DNA of 64,000 nt from Maniola hyperantus (lineage: Eukaryota; Arthropoda; Insecta; Lepidoptera; Nymphalidae), in the NCBI RefSeq assembly GCF_902806685.2, contig NC_048538.1:9672001-9736000 (forward strand). The letters are read 5' to 3'. Of the stretch, positions 10,176 through 20,933 are shown one piece after another. The number at the start of each line of letters is the position of its first letter. Position 1 is the stretch's first letter. The notes beneath the pieces were generated by a model. That model saw only the letters and a list, made by a program, of their open reading frames with translations, did not search any database and was not told where the DNA came from. Made by a program: the position numbers and the translations under genes.

Positions 10176-10609
10176 AAAAACCGGCCAAGTGTGAATCAGA
10201 CTCGCGCACTGAGGGTTCCGTACTACAATCGTATTTTATCATCATTTTGCACGATAAATCAAAAGACTACTTACTAGATCTCGTTCAAAACAATTTTCCG
10301 AGGAAATTTGTATGATAATGTACATCATATATTTTTTTTAGTTTTATCATTATCTTATTTTAGAAGTTACAGGGGGGGGGGGGGCGGCGGCACATATTAC
10401 CACTTAGGAAGTGGCTCTCGCGCAAACTATTCAGTTTAGAAAAAATGATATTAGAAACCTCAATATCATTTTTAAAGACCTATCCATAGATACCCTACAC
10501 GTATGGGTTTGATGAAAAAAAAATTGAGTTTCAGTTCTAAGTATGGGGAACTCCAAAACTTCAGTATAGTTCTTATGGTTCGGAAAAAAGTGGCTGTGAC
10601 ATACGGATG

Positions 10610-10641
<32 letters not shown>

Positions 10642-10695
10642 TGACGAATCTATAGGGGTTCCGTTTTTTGCCATTTGGCTACGGAACCCTAAAAA
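10176..10695 (+). repeat. GGTTCCG element, subfamily 2 (ACGAATCTATA type)
   Basis: It starts AAAAACCGGCCAAGTGTGAATC and GAGGGTTCCGTACTAC. It ends with 'gacatgacgaatctatagg', GGTTCCGTTTTTTGCCATTTGG and CTACGGAACCCTAAAAA, which form the terminal hairpin. The middle differs from subfamily 1 ('aaactattcagtttag', 'aaacctcaatatcatttt'). It contains a run of 13 G at about 10372 and a (CAGA)n stretch at about 10612-10640. Relatives are at 29285 and 53657. Confidence 0.7.
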
Positions 10696-10699
10696 GGAA

Positions 10700-11280
10700 C
10701 TTACATATTTCTGACTCTATCAATAAAAGCGATCGTGCTTCAGCTTAAGTACCTAATAAGTTTTTTTTCCGAATTGAATTATTATTTTACCAAGTCTGTT
10801 AAACGTCAGGGATTTTTGTCTCACTGTGAAGAATTCGAATACAAATACGATATATTGTGATGATACAGCCTAAAATGGAAGCGGGCCACCCTGGAAGGAG
10901 TACCTATTGTAGTTTTATATTATGTAGGTATACTTACTCAATCGTTTGTTGTGTTCCAAAATTACGAAATTAAGTAAAGTTATTATACGACAAAATACCT
11001 GAAGACCAAGGTCAAGATCCAGATATACGTTTAAAAGCTATTTTGAAGTAGCTAACTGTGGTACCTAAATATTTAAAGCCTTAGTTTGTTAAAACTTTAT
11101 ATACCTAAACGCTTAAGCTTGCAGTTTGTTTAAAAATCAAACCAGCTTACCAAATTGAATAAAACTTAGGTACAAGTTAACAGCAAACTCGGGAGCTTTT
11201 TTGTAAACTTAAAAACGAAAAAGTCAAAACATAAATTTTGTCGCAAACAAAAAGATTTTATTGAATAAAAATATTAAATG
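10700..11280. other. Spacer with no supported feature
   Basis: AT-rich; no frame, RNA gene or repeat recognised. Confidence 0.5.
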
Positions 11281-11284
11281 CCTA

Positions 11285-11448
11285 TAGTACGCGACAGGTC
11301 GAGATGCCAATCTGGGTGGGGATGCCCCGCACACCCGCACAGCCCCCGCGCTAACCCGGTGCGGGATAGCCCAGATGACGTGCGGTACAGGTATGCGGTG
11401 CGTCCCCCCGCCCCATACCCCCGATTGCCATCTTGACCTATCGCGTAG
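11285..11448. mobile_element. MITE-B, full-length GC-rich inverted-repeat element
   Basis: The ends are TAGTACGCGACAGGTCGAGAT and the inverse ATCTTGACCTATCGCGTA. The inner half is strongly G+C rich (GCACACCCGCACAGCCCCCG, 'taacccggtgcgggatag', 'gtccccccgcc') and self-complementary. Other copies are at 4366, 28066, 38690, 58820, 61353 and 62491. No coding; non-autonomous DNA element by structure. Confidence 0.75.
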
Positions 11449-11449
11449 G

Positions 11450-11945
11450 TATAGTTATAGTTATTTATTCAATTTATACAATGAATGGTTAATAAGTACG
11501 TTCTAAGTAAGTATTATGAAAATAACACTGGACGTTCGTACTAAAAATTTAAAAATTACCCTCCGATTAGAAACTTTATTATTAATTACTACTAATAGAG
11601 AACACACAATGTACATACCTGTTCAAAAAACCCGTAAGTAACCTGTGAAAATACTCAGCCGGGCATCAAGCAGGTACACCAAGTAAGTATGTACCTATAC
11701 CAAAATAAATTGATGTCCAATTATTGCGACCAAATATTGGTTTGTTATTTCACGAGAAACACTACGCCGCGGCCGTAGCGCGTAGCAATTACTTTTTGTA
11801 ACGCAAATTGCACCTCTGAGTTCTACATTTGAGCACGACCAACGTTATACGATTTTACGGACACGTTATCAAGCTATACTTATGCACATCCTTTTAGATA
11901 AATACCTAGTAGATAGCGCATAGTTACCCAGTAGGTACATAATAA
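11450..11945. other. Spacer; GC-rich string near 11763
   Basis: Apart from CTACGCCGCGGCCGTAGCG at 11762-11780, which resembles the hairpin at 9375, nothing was recognised. Confidence 0.4.
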
Positions 11946-11947
11946 TA

Positions 11948-12120
11948 GAGCCTCAAAAGCATAACGGGTAAAGGATTGGACTTAAAACCGAAGGGTTGAC
12001 GGTTCAAACCCCGCCCGTTGAACTATTGTCGTACCTACTCCTAGCACAAGCTCGACACTTAGTTGGAGAGGAAAGGAGAATATTAGTCATTTAACATGGC
12101 TAATATTCTTTAAAAAAAAT
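11948..12120 (+). repeat. SINE-1 copy, near full length
   Basis: The tRNA-like head has a decayed box A and an intact box B (GGTTCAAACCCC at 12001-12012). The body has 'tgtcgtacctactcctagc', then 'catttaacatggctaatatt', 'ctttaaaaaaaa'. The A-rich tail is at 12110-12120. It has the same family structure as 537-710 on the other strand. Confidence 0.8.
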
Positions 12121-12163
12121 TGTGGTGAAACAAAAGTACCTAAGTATAAGATGACGAAGATAT

Positions 12164-12220
12164 TCAAAGTCAAAGTCAAATAATACCTTTATTCAAAATA
12201 GGTAATAAATTACACTTTTT
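12164..12220 (-). repeat. 3' end of a Jockey/CR1-like LINE
   Basis: Read on the - strand, the sequence ends TTTGAATAAAGGTATTATTT followed by repeated GACTTTGACTTTG. This is the usual 3' end of lepidopteran LINEs with short tandem tails. Only the last few dozen bases are present. The adjacent small frame (12210-12413) is not a gene. Confidence 0.5.
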
Positions 12221-12424
12221 TTGGTCTACTACTTATTTCAACAATAAGGATTTTAAAGTATAAAGTTGTTATCAATAAGACTAGACTCCACTCCACTTCG
12301 TCTATCGGTCTGCGTCGGTCGGTAGCTTTAGCAAAGAAAAGTTTGTTTGCCGAATAATATGAAGACAGAAGGAGACTATTACCTTCTGCAAACAAGGTTA
12401 CAGTTATGCACAAAACGCGAGCAC

Positions 12425-13300
12425 ACGCGGGTGGTTATAATAAGTCAGTACTTACACAAACAGAATGGTTGATGCCCATGCCGCGTCGCGACTCGTGACG
12501 CCATTAAAGAAAGCCTAAAAGGATGGAAACATCCTCCTTTGTTCCTGTAAAAACACAGCAAAAATAAATACTTAAGTATTTTGCTGAAAGCGTGAGCTTT
12601 TGCCTACTGTGATTTACTTTGAAAAAATAATTATTTTCATCTCTCTCATCAAACCTGTACACGTAAAATCAAAACTTTTAAGTTTGCGGTATTATATAAT
12701 AATCGGTACGGTACGTATCGGTAGTAAAATGCTAGGCTACGGTAGAACACACAAAAATACAAACCTACATACATAGACCGCTAAAGCCAGAACCCTTCCT
12801 TTTGGCTTTGCCGTAGTCGGGTAAAAAGAAATGTATAGACAGATATCTTTTCCCGTTGATTTTCCAAAAAAAATCTTTCATACAAACCTTGTGCTGACAA
12901 TTATTGTAAGCACAACGAAAAAGAAACAACAATTAACCAATTTGGTGCAGTCGTTCGGAAGTTATGTGCGTAAATATACATTTCGGCGATTTATTTTTTT
13001 ATACATAGATGCAGTATTTATATATTTATACTATGATTATTCGTAATTTAGAAATAGTAAAATGTGATATTAGGTCAAGGTCATTGCTTATGATATTAGG
13101 TCAAAGCAGAGTTCCGTGTTATGACCATAGTACGAGAGCCCATGACTAATTACATGTATTGCGTTTTGCAACCGAAACTGTTAGATGATCCTGAACCCAA
13201 CCAAGTAGGTACGCAGTAATGATCAGAATTTGTTTCATATTCCGCCTGATAAATGATGAATGTATAATAAATACATAGATTTTGTCATTTATAATCAGTA
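12425..13300. other. Spacer with no supported feature
   Basis: AT-rich. A 71-codon frame at 12831-13046 lacks motifs and is probably chance. Confidence 0.45.
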
Positions 13301-13306
13301 CCTACC

Positions 13307-13545
13307 CTTATTATAAATGCGAAAGTGTGTTTGTTTGTTGGTTTTGTTGGTTTATTGGTTTGTTGGTTTGTCCTTCAATCACGTCGCAACGGTGCACGGA
13401 TTGACGTGATTTTTGCATGGGTATAGATACCCATGCAAAACCTGCAGAGTGACATAGGCTACTTTTTATCCCGGAAAATAAAAGAGTTCCCACGGGATTT
13501 TTAAAAAACCTAATTCCACGCAGACGAAGTTCAGATCAGCTAGTA
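13307..13545 (-). repeat. GACTTCG element with an internal perfect hairpin
   Basis: The complement of the family tail (TTATTATAAATGCGAAAGTG, 'ttcaatcacgtcgcaacgg') runs to the complement of its head ('acgcagacgaagttcagatc', AGCTAGTA). At 13411-13440 a 30-base palindrome (TTTTGCATGGGTAT, AG, then its exact complement) has replaced the usual sequence. Other family copies read only one half of this, so the second half looks like a local templated event. Confidence 0.65.
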
Positions 13546-14077
13546 AACAATAAATGTTTACTTTCAAACATTTTGAACAGTTACCGCATACAGTACCTAT
13601 GCCTGACAATATTTTCAAAAAATTTAAAAAAATATGGGAAGTCTATTATACCAAACCGTTTTGTGTTGTGTTTGTTGTGTAAAATGCAAGGAATAGCGTA
13701 TTTCTGCTACTGCAGCAGCTGAAAATACAATACGCGATGAAATCTATATTTTACTCGATATCGGGGTAGCACGTGGTATTCAAAGGTTTGAAAAGGTGCC
13801 TGCTTAGCAAGGTGCACTAAATTTTTCTATTTACTACTATTGCTATGTTATTATCAACAGTCTCTCTTCTGAAAAATTATTATGTCAATCTCAAATATTT
13901 GTTCGCATTAACTGATCCAAAGTTACTTACTTGCAAATGAAAAAGAAAATACTTCCAGATGTTTAGCTTTTAATTTTTTTGTATAATTTTTAAGATATTG
14001 TGTTAAAAGTAGTTTACTGGGTAAGCGCTACGCTACATCCATCTGAAATAGTAGGTACTGCAAATCTCTACATAGTA

Positions 14078-14322
14078 TAAAATAAAGTCGGCTCCCGCGT
14101 CTGTATGTATGTATGAACGCGTAGATCTTTTAAACTACGCAACGAATTGAAATGCGGTTTTCACCAATAGATAGAATGATTCAAGAGGAAGGTTTATAGG
14201 TCGTTTATAGGTATAGCTCAAGTCTCAAAAAAATTGAGATCCCTAGGAAAATTGAAAACTCACTGACACCACATTAGTATCTACACTGCACTCATGCGAA
14301 GCCGGGGCGGGTCGCTAGTTAT
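14078..14322 (+). repeat. Non-LTR-type repeat (CTCCCGCGTCTGTATGTATG family)
   Basis: It runs from AAGTCGGCTCCCGCGTCTG through 'aactacgcaacgaattgaaa' and 'tgagatccctaggaaaattg' to GAAGCCGGGGCGGGTCGCTA. This is a common lepidopteran 3' repeat. A fragment of its end is at 17170-17225. No coding frame is present. Confidence 0.55.
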
Positions 14323-14357
14323 TAATAAATAATTAACGAACATTCAATTTGCGCCTT

Positions 14358-14475
14358 AAATTTAATTTAATTTAAAACAACTTTATTGTTAATAGATTTA
14401 CAGACAGTAAGAATACAGGATATACTTAAAAAACAAAGGGCGACCTTATCACTAAAGTGATCTCTTCCAGGCAAC
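14358..14475 (-). repeat. 3' untranslated end of a Jockey-like LINE
   Basis: It contains 'acaactttattgttaataga' (complement of an AATAAAG tail) and 'ggcgaccttatcactaaagt', 'gatctcttccaggcaaccc'. These are conserved near the 3' end of lepidopteran Jockey-type elements (family knowledge). The element is truncated; no reverse transcriptase remains here. Confidence 0.5.
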
Positions 14476-14559
14476 CCATACTTAAGCGCCTTTTAATATG
14501 AGGACAAAAAAAATCCGATACGGATAACCGTGCTGTGTGCTGAAAGCGCTGTTTGGTAG

Positions 14560-15640
14560 AGTTCCGAATTCATACTACCTACTTATTTAAGCTAAAGAAA
14601 AAAATGAATATTAAGTAATACAAGCTTACAAGATATTCAGGAAGAAAGATTATTCCAAATTCAAACTTATCATAGGTCTGGAGTTCTGGACGGAGTTGTG
14701 ACTTGTGCGGAACCACATTAGGAGGAGCAAACATTATTCCAAAAAACTTATGATATGAAATGAAATATACTTACTTTTCTGGACAGCTGTTGTAATACCT
14801 ACTGTCCAGAAATGAAATCCTATACTTCTTTTAGGACTCTATACAGGATGTTTAACTTTCGTGAGTTTCGAACCAATCTACAGGATTTGAATTATTGTGC
14901 ACATTTCATATATCATTTTTTTTAAAAAGCCTTCTGAAAATCAAACGGAATTCTATGGCTTATGGATTTCAGTAATTTCTGAATTTTTATTTTTGGATTC
15001 AGGTAAATTTTTGGTTAATCGAATCTATTGGCCAAAACTTACTTATTGACTTACTGGTCGTAATAACTATGGCACAAAAGTTTTGGTCGTGGTACCTAGT
15101 ACTATAAAAGTTGCTCAGTGATTTGCAAATTCTAAGCTAGTTAAGCAAAGCTTATCTCTATCACGCGATGTTTACCTAATCGTTTCCCCGTGTCTTAACA
15201 TAGAACAAATTATGGAAATAGTACTATATACTTAAGTTGGTACATAAAGGTAACATCAATAGTCAATTTAAACATCGGTCGACATAATACAGTTTATTTT
15301 TAAGTGCAAAGGTACATTGAATGCTTTATACGGTTACCATTCGGCTGAAAAACTACTTTAACGAATGAATCACAAACGAAAATTATTTTACAGCAATATG
15401 TCTGAATCCTTAGGTCCAACGCGATCCTGTGGATAGAAGGGAAAATAGAAATAAAAAAAGATTTTATAGGTATATAAATAAACTTTTACAAAATGCTTTC
15501 GAACCGTCAAGTGAATCTACGACTGGTTCGGAGTGTCCTTCCTACCGAGAAGAACCAACTAGAAATTCGAAGGTTACTCTTTTTACCCGACTGCAGCGAA
15601 GTCAAAAGAAGGGCTAAGTGTTTGACGTGTACCTCTACCT
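14560..15640. other. Spacer with no supported feature
   Basis: AT-rich. A 62-codon frame at 15429-15617 has no recognisable content. Confidence 0.45.
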
Positions 15641-15649
15641 ATGTATGCT

Positions 15650-15835
15650 ACAGTACGCAGCAGGAAATATGATTGCACATCGACCTGGAAAGAGACAGCG
15701 GTTTCGTAAAGCGCTGTCTCTGTCGTTTAGACCGACAAAACGTTAGATACGCGTAGGTATTGATAAAGACAACGCTCTACGAAGCCGAAATTCCTTTCTA
15801 TAGGTCGATTTACAATATTTTTTGCCGGCTACTGT
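15650..15835. repeat. MITE-A copy
   Basis: Starts ACAGTACGCAGCAGG and ends GCCGGCTACTGT. Inner blocks 'gcgctgtctctgtcgtttag', 'accgacaaaacgtta', 'acaacgctctacgaagccg' match the other copies. Confidence 0.75.
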
Positions 15836-15839
15836 ATGT

Positions 15840-16740
15840 CAGATCGTGTGTTAGCGTGAGTGTCACTGCGCAGGTACAAAACATTCTTGTAAAATCAAAG
15901 TGATGGATTTTTCAGCCCACACATTAATTGAGCTTTACTGTACGGGCTGAAAAAGATACTGCGCAGTGCACACCACAGTTGGGATTTTATTGATTTTTTT
16001 AAATTACTTTTTAAAACTTAAATTGCCAAGTGCAAAACTCAGCTTTATTGTAGCTTGTTGTTATCACAAAAGTCAATGAGCCTCTGCAGGTGTGCTTTGT
16101 AACCTTCGCTGAAGATACTAGATTCTACATCGATGCTTCTAAGTTATAAGAGTTAGCTAACATGACATTATTATGAGCGTTCATCTTCAGCTGTCATTTG
16201 TTATGGCCATCGTGATTTAATAGATATACGAGTACTTAGCAGGTCACAGACTAGTCATCCTTTGAGGTTGAGTTAGTGCACTCTGGTTGAGTAGTCTGTG
16301 TCCACAGGCAGACGATTTTTATTTACATTTAGGGCAATGAACTAAAAACGAATTATTCGATGACGTTATAAATATTATTCGCTTATCGCCCATCTTAACG
16401 ATTCACCTGGTAGGTATGGTTTCCGCCTACCATTAGTAAATCCTAGATTGACCACTTTGAAAGGAAAATGAAAGGGTGAATTATTTCTTTATCTTTAAGT
16501 AGAACTAAAAATAAAATACAGTAGGCACGATTGCAATATTATGTATGTACCTTTCTGGCGTAGCGGGGCAGGCTATAACTTATATAGCTTTTTAAGTGGA
16601 AGGTTTGGATCCCTGCTGGTCTCGAACCTACCTACGCTGGAAGTGGTGTGCTATACAAAATGACAGTTATTTTTTGTGCATCGGCACTTTCATTAACGTT
16701 AAGTTAAAAGTACGCTCACAAAATGACACTCCCCATAGGC
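15840..16740. other. Spacer with no supported feature
   Basis: No gene recognised. The frame at 16596-16910 (104 codons) crosses the hairpin at 16748 and uses a non-coding-like composition. Confidence 0.45.
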
Positions 16741-16747
16741 AACCGCA

Positions 16748-16796
16748 GGTCCAGCATGTACCTATGTGCGTGCTGCACATAGGTACATGCTGGACC
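16748..16796. repeat. Perfect 22-bp hairpin, 5-base loop
   Basis: The left arm 16748-16769 (starting GGTCCAGCATG) and the right arm 16775-16796 (ending CATGCTGGACC) are exact complements; the loop is GTGCT. No other copy was noticed in the window. It is too short for a typical MITE and on the short side for a miRNA precursor. Confidence 0.75.
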
Positions 16797-16923
16797 CGCA
16801 CTGATTTCTGCATTAGTGCAGACATTAGTGCGGCTGGGTTAGCATTTTGGGAATTCGTAATTTTTAAATTACCTGGTGGGACGTTCTGTACTATCCCACT
16901 CTATCGGTAAAGACATAAAATAA

Positions 16924-17160
16924 AAACCGGCAAAGTGTGAGTTAGACTCGCGCAACGAGAGTTCCGTACTAAAATCTTATTTTGTATGGTAAATCAAAAA
17001 CTATTATGCATAAAAATAAATAAAAATCTGTTTTAAAATGTACTCGTAAAGTGCATTCATATGATACGCCACTTGGTAGGTACCTATAGTAATCTTACTT
17101 GGACACATTTTTATTTTTGCTGTCATGATGTAACCACAAATTCACATTTTATGTTCAAAA
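16924..17160 (+). repeat. GGTTCCG element, 3'-truncated
   Basis: It starts AAAACCGGCAAAGTGTGAG and GAGAGTTCCGTACTAA. It continues through 'tgcataaaaataaataaaaa' and 'catatgatacgccacttgg' to 'gatgtaaccacaaattcac'. The terminal hairpin is absent. Confidence 0.65.
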
Positions 17161-17240
17161 AAATTAGAGATCCCTACGAAAATTGTAATAAGCTACCGGT
17201 GCGAAGCCAGGGCGGGTCACTAGTTTGTTGTTTAACTTAA

Positions 17241-17345
17241 ATTGTTGTTTAAATAAATAAATAACTTTTATTGCTTAGGTAGGTTAGGTACAACTCGAAG
17301 CAGGCCTTAATCACGAGTTGTGACTCGTGATTTTAGGCCTCTCGG
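17241..17345 (-). repeat. LINE 3' tail fragment
   Basis: (AAAT)n followed by 'aacttttattgcttaggtag' is the complement of a LINE tail ending AATAAAAGTT. It adjoins a fragment of the GGGCGGGTC repeat at 17170-17225. Confidence 0.4.
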
Positions 17346-17349
17346 AAAT

Positions 17350-18340
17350 CCTAACGATTCCGTTGCAAAACCGTAGGTATGGCGGATTGTGAATTTTTTC
17401 TGTGTACCTACCTACCTACCTACTAAATTAAATGATTTTTTACAGTTATGTATATGTGTGTATATGTATATGTAATTAAAGGTAGACGTAGAACTAACAC
17501 AAAAGTATAGCACATATCGAGCTCTGTGACAATAATTGAACACTGGGAAACCCGATCACGCCCGTACACAATCAGCTGGTCATTTCAAGTTGGATGAGGC
17601 TCGTAGTAGCAATTAATTTTTGTAGCGCCATTGCATGGCCGCCACACTTCGAAATTCGAGCCACGGTAATAGGATTTTCCGGTTAAGTGTTTTTTGCTGA
17701 AAGGCCGATTTTTTGGAACAATATCATAAACTTAATCACTTGTGTAAGTGTATTATTATTTTGTTATTTGCCTATTTTTTTTACCTTTGCTGAAGCTAGG
17801 TGTTGCTGTTTCTTTATTCTGTGATTATTCTTGTTATACTTGTTTTGATTATACTTGCTTTGTCTGTGATTAAATACTTATTAATATTAATAAAATATGA
17901 TGTTTTGGCTCCACAAAAAAAAACGGAATAAAGAAAATTCAAAAATAAATACCACTTTAACATAATGTTACGTAGGTACCTTATACAAGAGTAGGTCATT
18001 ATGTAAAACAATTCTTTGAGTTCCATTTTGATTTGGCATCATATTATGTATTTATTTACAATAATAGGTTATTACAATATAATACATACATATTTACTTC
18101 ATATATTTTTTATCCAACGTACCTACTACCTAGGTACCTAGCATAGACAGAAACTCGTAACTAAAAGCACTCGGTGACAAAAATATGCGTAAACGAATAG
18201 AGCCTCCGACATGGTGACAAACGGGGCGTGCTGTCGTTCAACACGTAGAAAACTTTTCAATTTTAAAACCCACTTACTTACTTAGCTTAAACGTTTTCCT
18301 TATTTCCTTTTCCGTGGGAAAAAGAAAAATAAGATGTAAC
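17350..18340. other. Spacer with no supported feature
   Basis: No gene seen. A weak (TATATG)n stretch lies at about 17450-17475. Confidence 0.45.
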
Positions 18341-18343
18341 AAA

Positions 18344-18435
18344 CGCTTTTAGGGTTTCGTACCTGAAGGGCGCCACGAATGGATGTCCGTCCATCCGCGC
18401 GTCCGCCCGTCTGTCTGTCAATGGGTTGTATCTCG
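18344..18435 (-). repeat. Fragment related to the GGTTCCG 3' end
   Basis: TTTTAGGGTTTCGTACCTG with 'ccgtctgtctgtcaatggg' resembles the complement of the family's hairpin plus microsatellite. The rest has diverged, so assignment is tentative. Confidence 0.4.
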
Positions 18436-18524
18436 TGAACCAGAAACCTGAACAGGTAGACAGGCGAAATGTTCACAGAATACATAAATATATTTCTATT
18501 GCCAGTTGCCACTATTACAACAAA

Positions 18525-18576
18525 TAATATTAAAACTTAAAGCTAGCCTTATCTAATTACTATAACTGATATAAAA
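18525..18576 (-). repeat. LINE 3' untranslated fragment shared with 57748-57786
   Basis: AAACTTAAAGCTAGCCTTAT and 'ctaattactata' occur here and again at about 57757-57786, where they lie just downstream of a decayed LINE reading frame. This identifies the present piece as the same LINE's 3' end. Confidence 0.55.
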
Positions 18577-18579
18577 TAT

Positions 18580-19160
18580 TTATTATTTACCAATCAGTAC
18601 CCTTATTAAATCAAGTGCGAGCGCAGTGAGCACAGTTTTTTATATTTTTAGAGCATTTTTTTTGGGAAATTCAATAACGTAAGTATGTACCTACTTATAC
18701 TTGATATTTAAAAAAATCTCATCATGTCCGGAATTTTGGGAAATTTTATTCACAAAGGCTGGTTGGTTTAGAAACAACTAAGTACATTCAACATCCATAG
18801 CTTTTATTACGAAGAGTCATTGTACCTTGAACATGTCTAGACGGACCAAGTTCGTGCTAATAATAAATTCCAGATATTCAGAATTTATCAAACTCTTCCA
18901 GTAAATACAAAATTGGCACATTTCCAGTACAGCATCATTCAGTTGTGCTTAATTTTACATAGTGATTCAAAGCGCATTTTGTGGCGGTGCAACGCAAAAT
19001 TCACTTTTATGCCTGTCGCAGCCGCCAAAAACAGTTAATTGACTCTTGCCCTGCTGAACAGAAATCACTATAGGTAGTTAGGTACTTTTATTTCGTAAAA
19101 TATTGAATTTTATATGGGGTTCATAATTTAATAACCGGTAGGTACCTACCAGTTTCTTAA
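18580..19160. other. Spacer before the LINE
   Basis: AT-rich; nothing assignable. Confidence 0.45.
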
Positions 19161-19164
19161 ATAG

Positions 19165-20213
19165 GACCAAATATAAATAATTTATTGCAAGTGATAAAAT
19201 CAGCCAAGTGTACAGTACAAGAAACAACACTTGTGAAGGGTTTCACCTCTGATCCCTTCACTGCTACATCCGGAGTGCCCCAAGGTTCACACTTGGGACC
19301 ATTACTGTTTTTGTTATTTATTAACGATATAACCAATATTATACGCTATAGTAAGTGCTCTATATTTGCCGATGATCTTAAGCTTTATCGAGAAATCTAC
19401 TCTATCGAAGATAGTCACCTACTACAAAAGGATCTGAACTCTATTGAGGACTGGTGTACTAAGAATAGAATGACTCTAAACGTCTCAAAATGCGCACACA
19501 TTAAATTCACGCGCAAAAAGAACATTGTAAGAACTCATTATTTTATCCATAAGCAACAGCTTGAAGAGGTTGCAGTCATCCGTGATCTCGGTGTCATGAT
19601 CGATAGTAAGCTTACACTCAAAGAACATATTGACCGCATAACAACCCGAGCGTGGAAGTTGCTGGGTTTCATTAAACGCAATACCAACGATCTCAGAAGT
19701 ACCAATTGCATTATAAAAATATTTAATGCACTGACCCGCAGTATCTTAGAATATGCAGTCCCAGCATGGAATCCGCATTACAAAACTCATACGGCAAGAA
19801 TAGAGCGAATTCAGCGTTCCTTCACAAGGTACCTGGCCTTCAAAGATAAGTCATGTCCATATCGCGCCGATTACGAAATACGAATGAAACACTTTAAAAT
19901 CCAATCCCTGGAAAAACGCAGGCTTATGTCGGACTTAATAACTCTGCACAAAATTGTCCACAACACTCTGGATTCCCCTGACCTATTGAACCTGATAAAC
20001 ATCCATGTCCCACGACGACCTCCTAGACTTCCTGTAAATAAAACTTTCTTGCCCCATTTTTCCAAAAGTAATCTAGGAAAATTTGCCCCTTCAAATCGAT
20101 TAATGAACTCTTACAATAACTTAACATACACTGACATTGATATCTTCCACGATTCTCTAATTAAATTTAAGAAAAAATTGTACTCCATGAATGAGCTGAC
20201 ATTGTCGTAATCT
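19165..20213 (+). pseudogene. 5'-truncated reverse transcriptase of a Jockey/CR1-like non-LTR retrotransposon
   Basis: The frame is open from about 19165 to the stop at 20208-20210 and has no initiating ATG at its upstream end, as expected for a 5'-truncated LINE. It keeps the reverse transcriptase core: GVPQGSHLGPLLF about 20 residues in, then FADDLKLY with the catalytic DD pair around residues 61-64 counted from the TTG codon at 19185. The thumb-like C-terminal part ('NVSKCAHIKFTRK', 'LGVMIDSKLTLKEHI', 'LEYAVPAWNPH') follows. Endonuclease and the N-terminal half of the RT are missing, so it cannot be autonomous. No stop or frameshift is seen in the remaining 341 codons, suggesting a fairly young copy. 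The 3' untranslated part continues to 20435 and, after an LTR-element insertion, at 25189-25290. The clade (Jockey versus CR1) is inferred from motif style. Confidence 0.85.
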
Positions 20214-20430
20214 TTAATCCTTAAATTGTTATCGTTATCTGACTCTTATCTAATTTAATTAATTTTTATGCAATGAGTAACTAATTTCATTAATTAAGCA
20301 ATTGTATCTATTAATTTAGCTGTAGATTATATTTATTAATTAGTGGTTAATGTTAAAAGTTTGTAATGTAGGTAGCTTATTGATAACACAATCGGAGACT
20401 TATGTAATGCTGTATATGCCTATAATTGAT

Positions 20431-20435
20431 GATTG
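20431..20435. repeat. Target-site duplication (GATTG), left copy
   Basis: GATTG directly precedes the left LTR and is repeated at 25184-25188 directly after the right LTR. A 5-bp duplication is usual for Ty3/gypsy integrases. Confidence 0.9.
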
Positions 20436-20513
20436 TGTAATGTACGTGATAATAACACAGCGGTCGATTGCTAACTGGTTTATTTATTTCATATCTACCT
20501 TACATATACTACA
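20436..20513 (-). repeat. 3' LTR, 78 bp
   Basis: Identical to 25106-25183 over all 78 bases. TG...CA ends are present. On the - strand it contains AAATAAATAAA, a usable poly(A) signal. There is no TATA box, so the promoter must be TATA-less or lie outside. Confidence 0.95.
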
Positions 20514-20525
20514 CATCTCTTTCCT
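20514..20525 (-). promoter_or_regulatory. Polypurine tract of the Mag-like element
   Basis: On the - strand AGGAAAGAGATG directly precedes the 3' LTR. It is the expected position and composition for the plus-strand primer of reverse transcription. Confidence 0.75.
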
Positions 20526-20873
20526 ATAAAAAGTCTTGTTGCTTGATTTTAACATAGGAAATACATAGGTAATTTATCTTAGCTTATTACTTACATCCTA
20601 CTAATTAATTATTATGTATATCCGCTTCTCCTTCCCCTAATAAACTAAACACTTGAATCAGTAAAAAAAAATCCCTACTCTATTTTACTTGCTAAGAACA
20701 AATGGATGATTGTTTAATTGCCCTTTTTAATTACCTACATAATATATCCAAAACTTAATCACTCCCTTAACCATAGATAACACACTATAGCTTATCTCCC
20801 GTATATATTTATAACAATGTAAGTACCCTGTATGTATTTTATGAAACTTGCCTCAATTGAAACTTTCTATTCC

Positions 20874-20900
20874 TTTTTTTTTTTTTTTTTTTTTTTTTTT
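20874..20900 (-). repeat. 27-base A-tract (T-tract on + strand) in the 3' non-coding part
   Basis: An uninterrupted homopolymer of 27 lies 33 bases after the stop codon of Gag-Pol and about 360 bases before the 3' LTR. It is outside the purine tract. Its role is unknown; it may simply have expanded by slippage. Confidence 0.9.
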
Positions 20901-20933
20901 CGGTATAGGTTACTTAATTGTATTTCTTAATTC

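Noticed and set aside
10612..10640. CRISPR-like regular repeats
   Set aside because: These are (CAGA)n microsatellites within GGTTCCG elements; there are no spacers.
16596..16910. 104-codon frame
   Set aside because: It crosses a perfect hairpin and has no protein-like domain; the repeated peptide halves come from the palindrome.
19871..20065. 64-codon antisense frame
   Set aside because: Shadow of the LINE reverse transcriptase frame.
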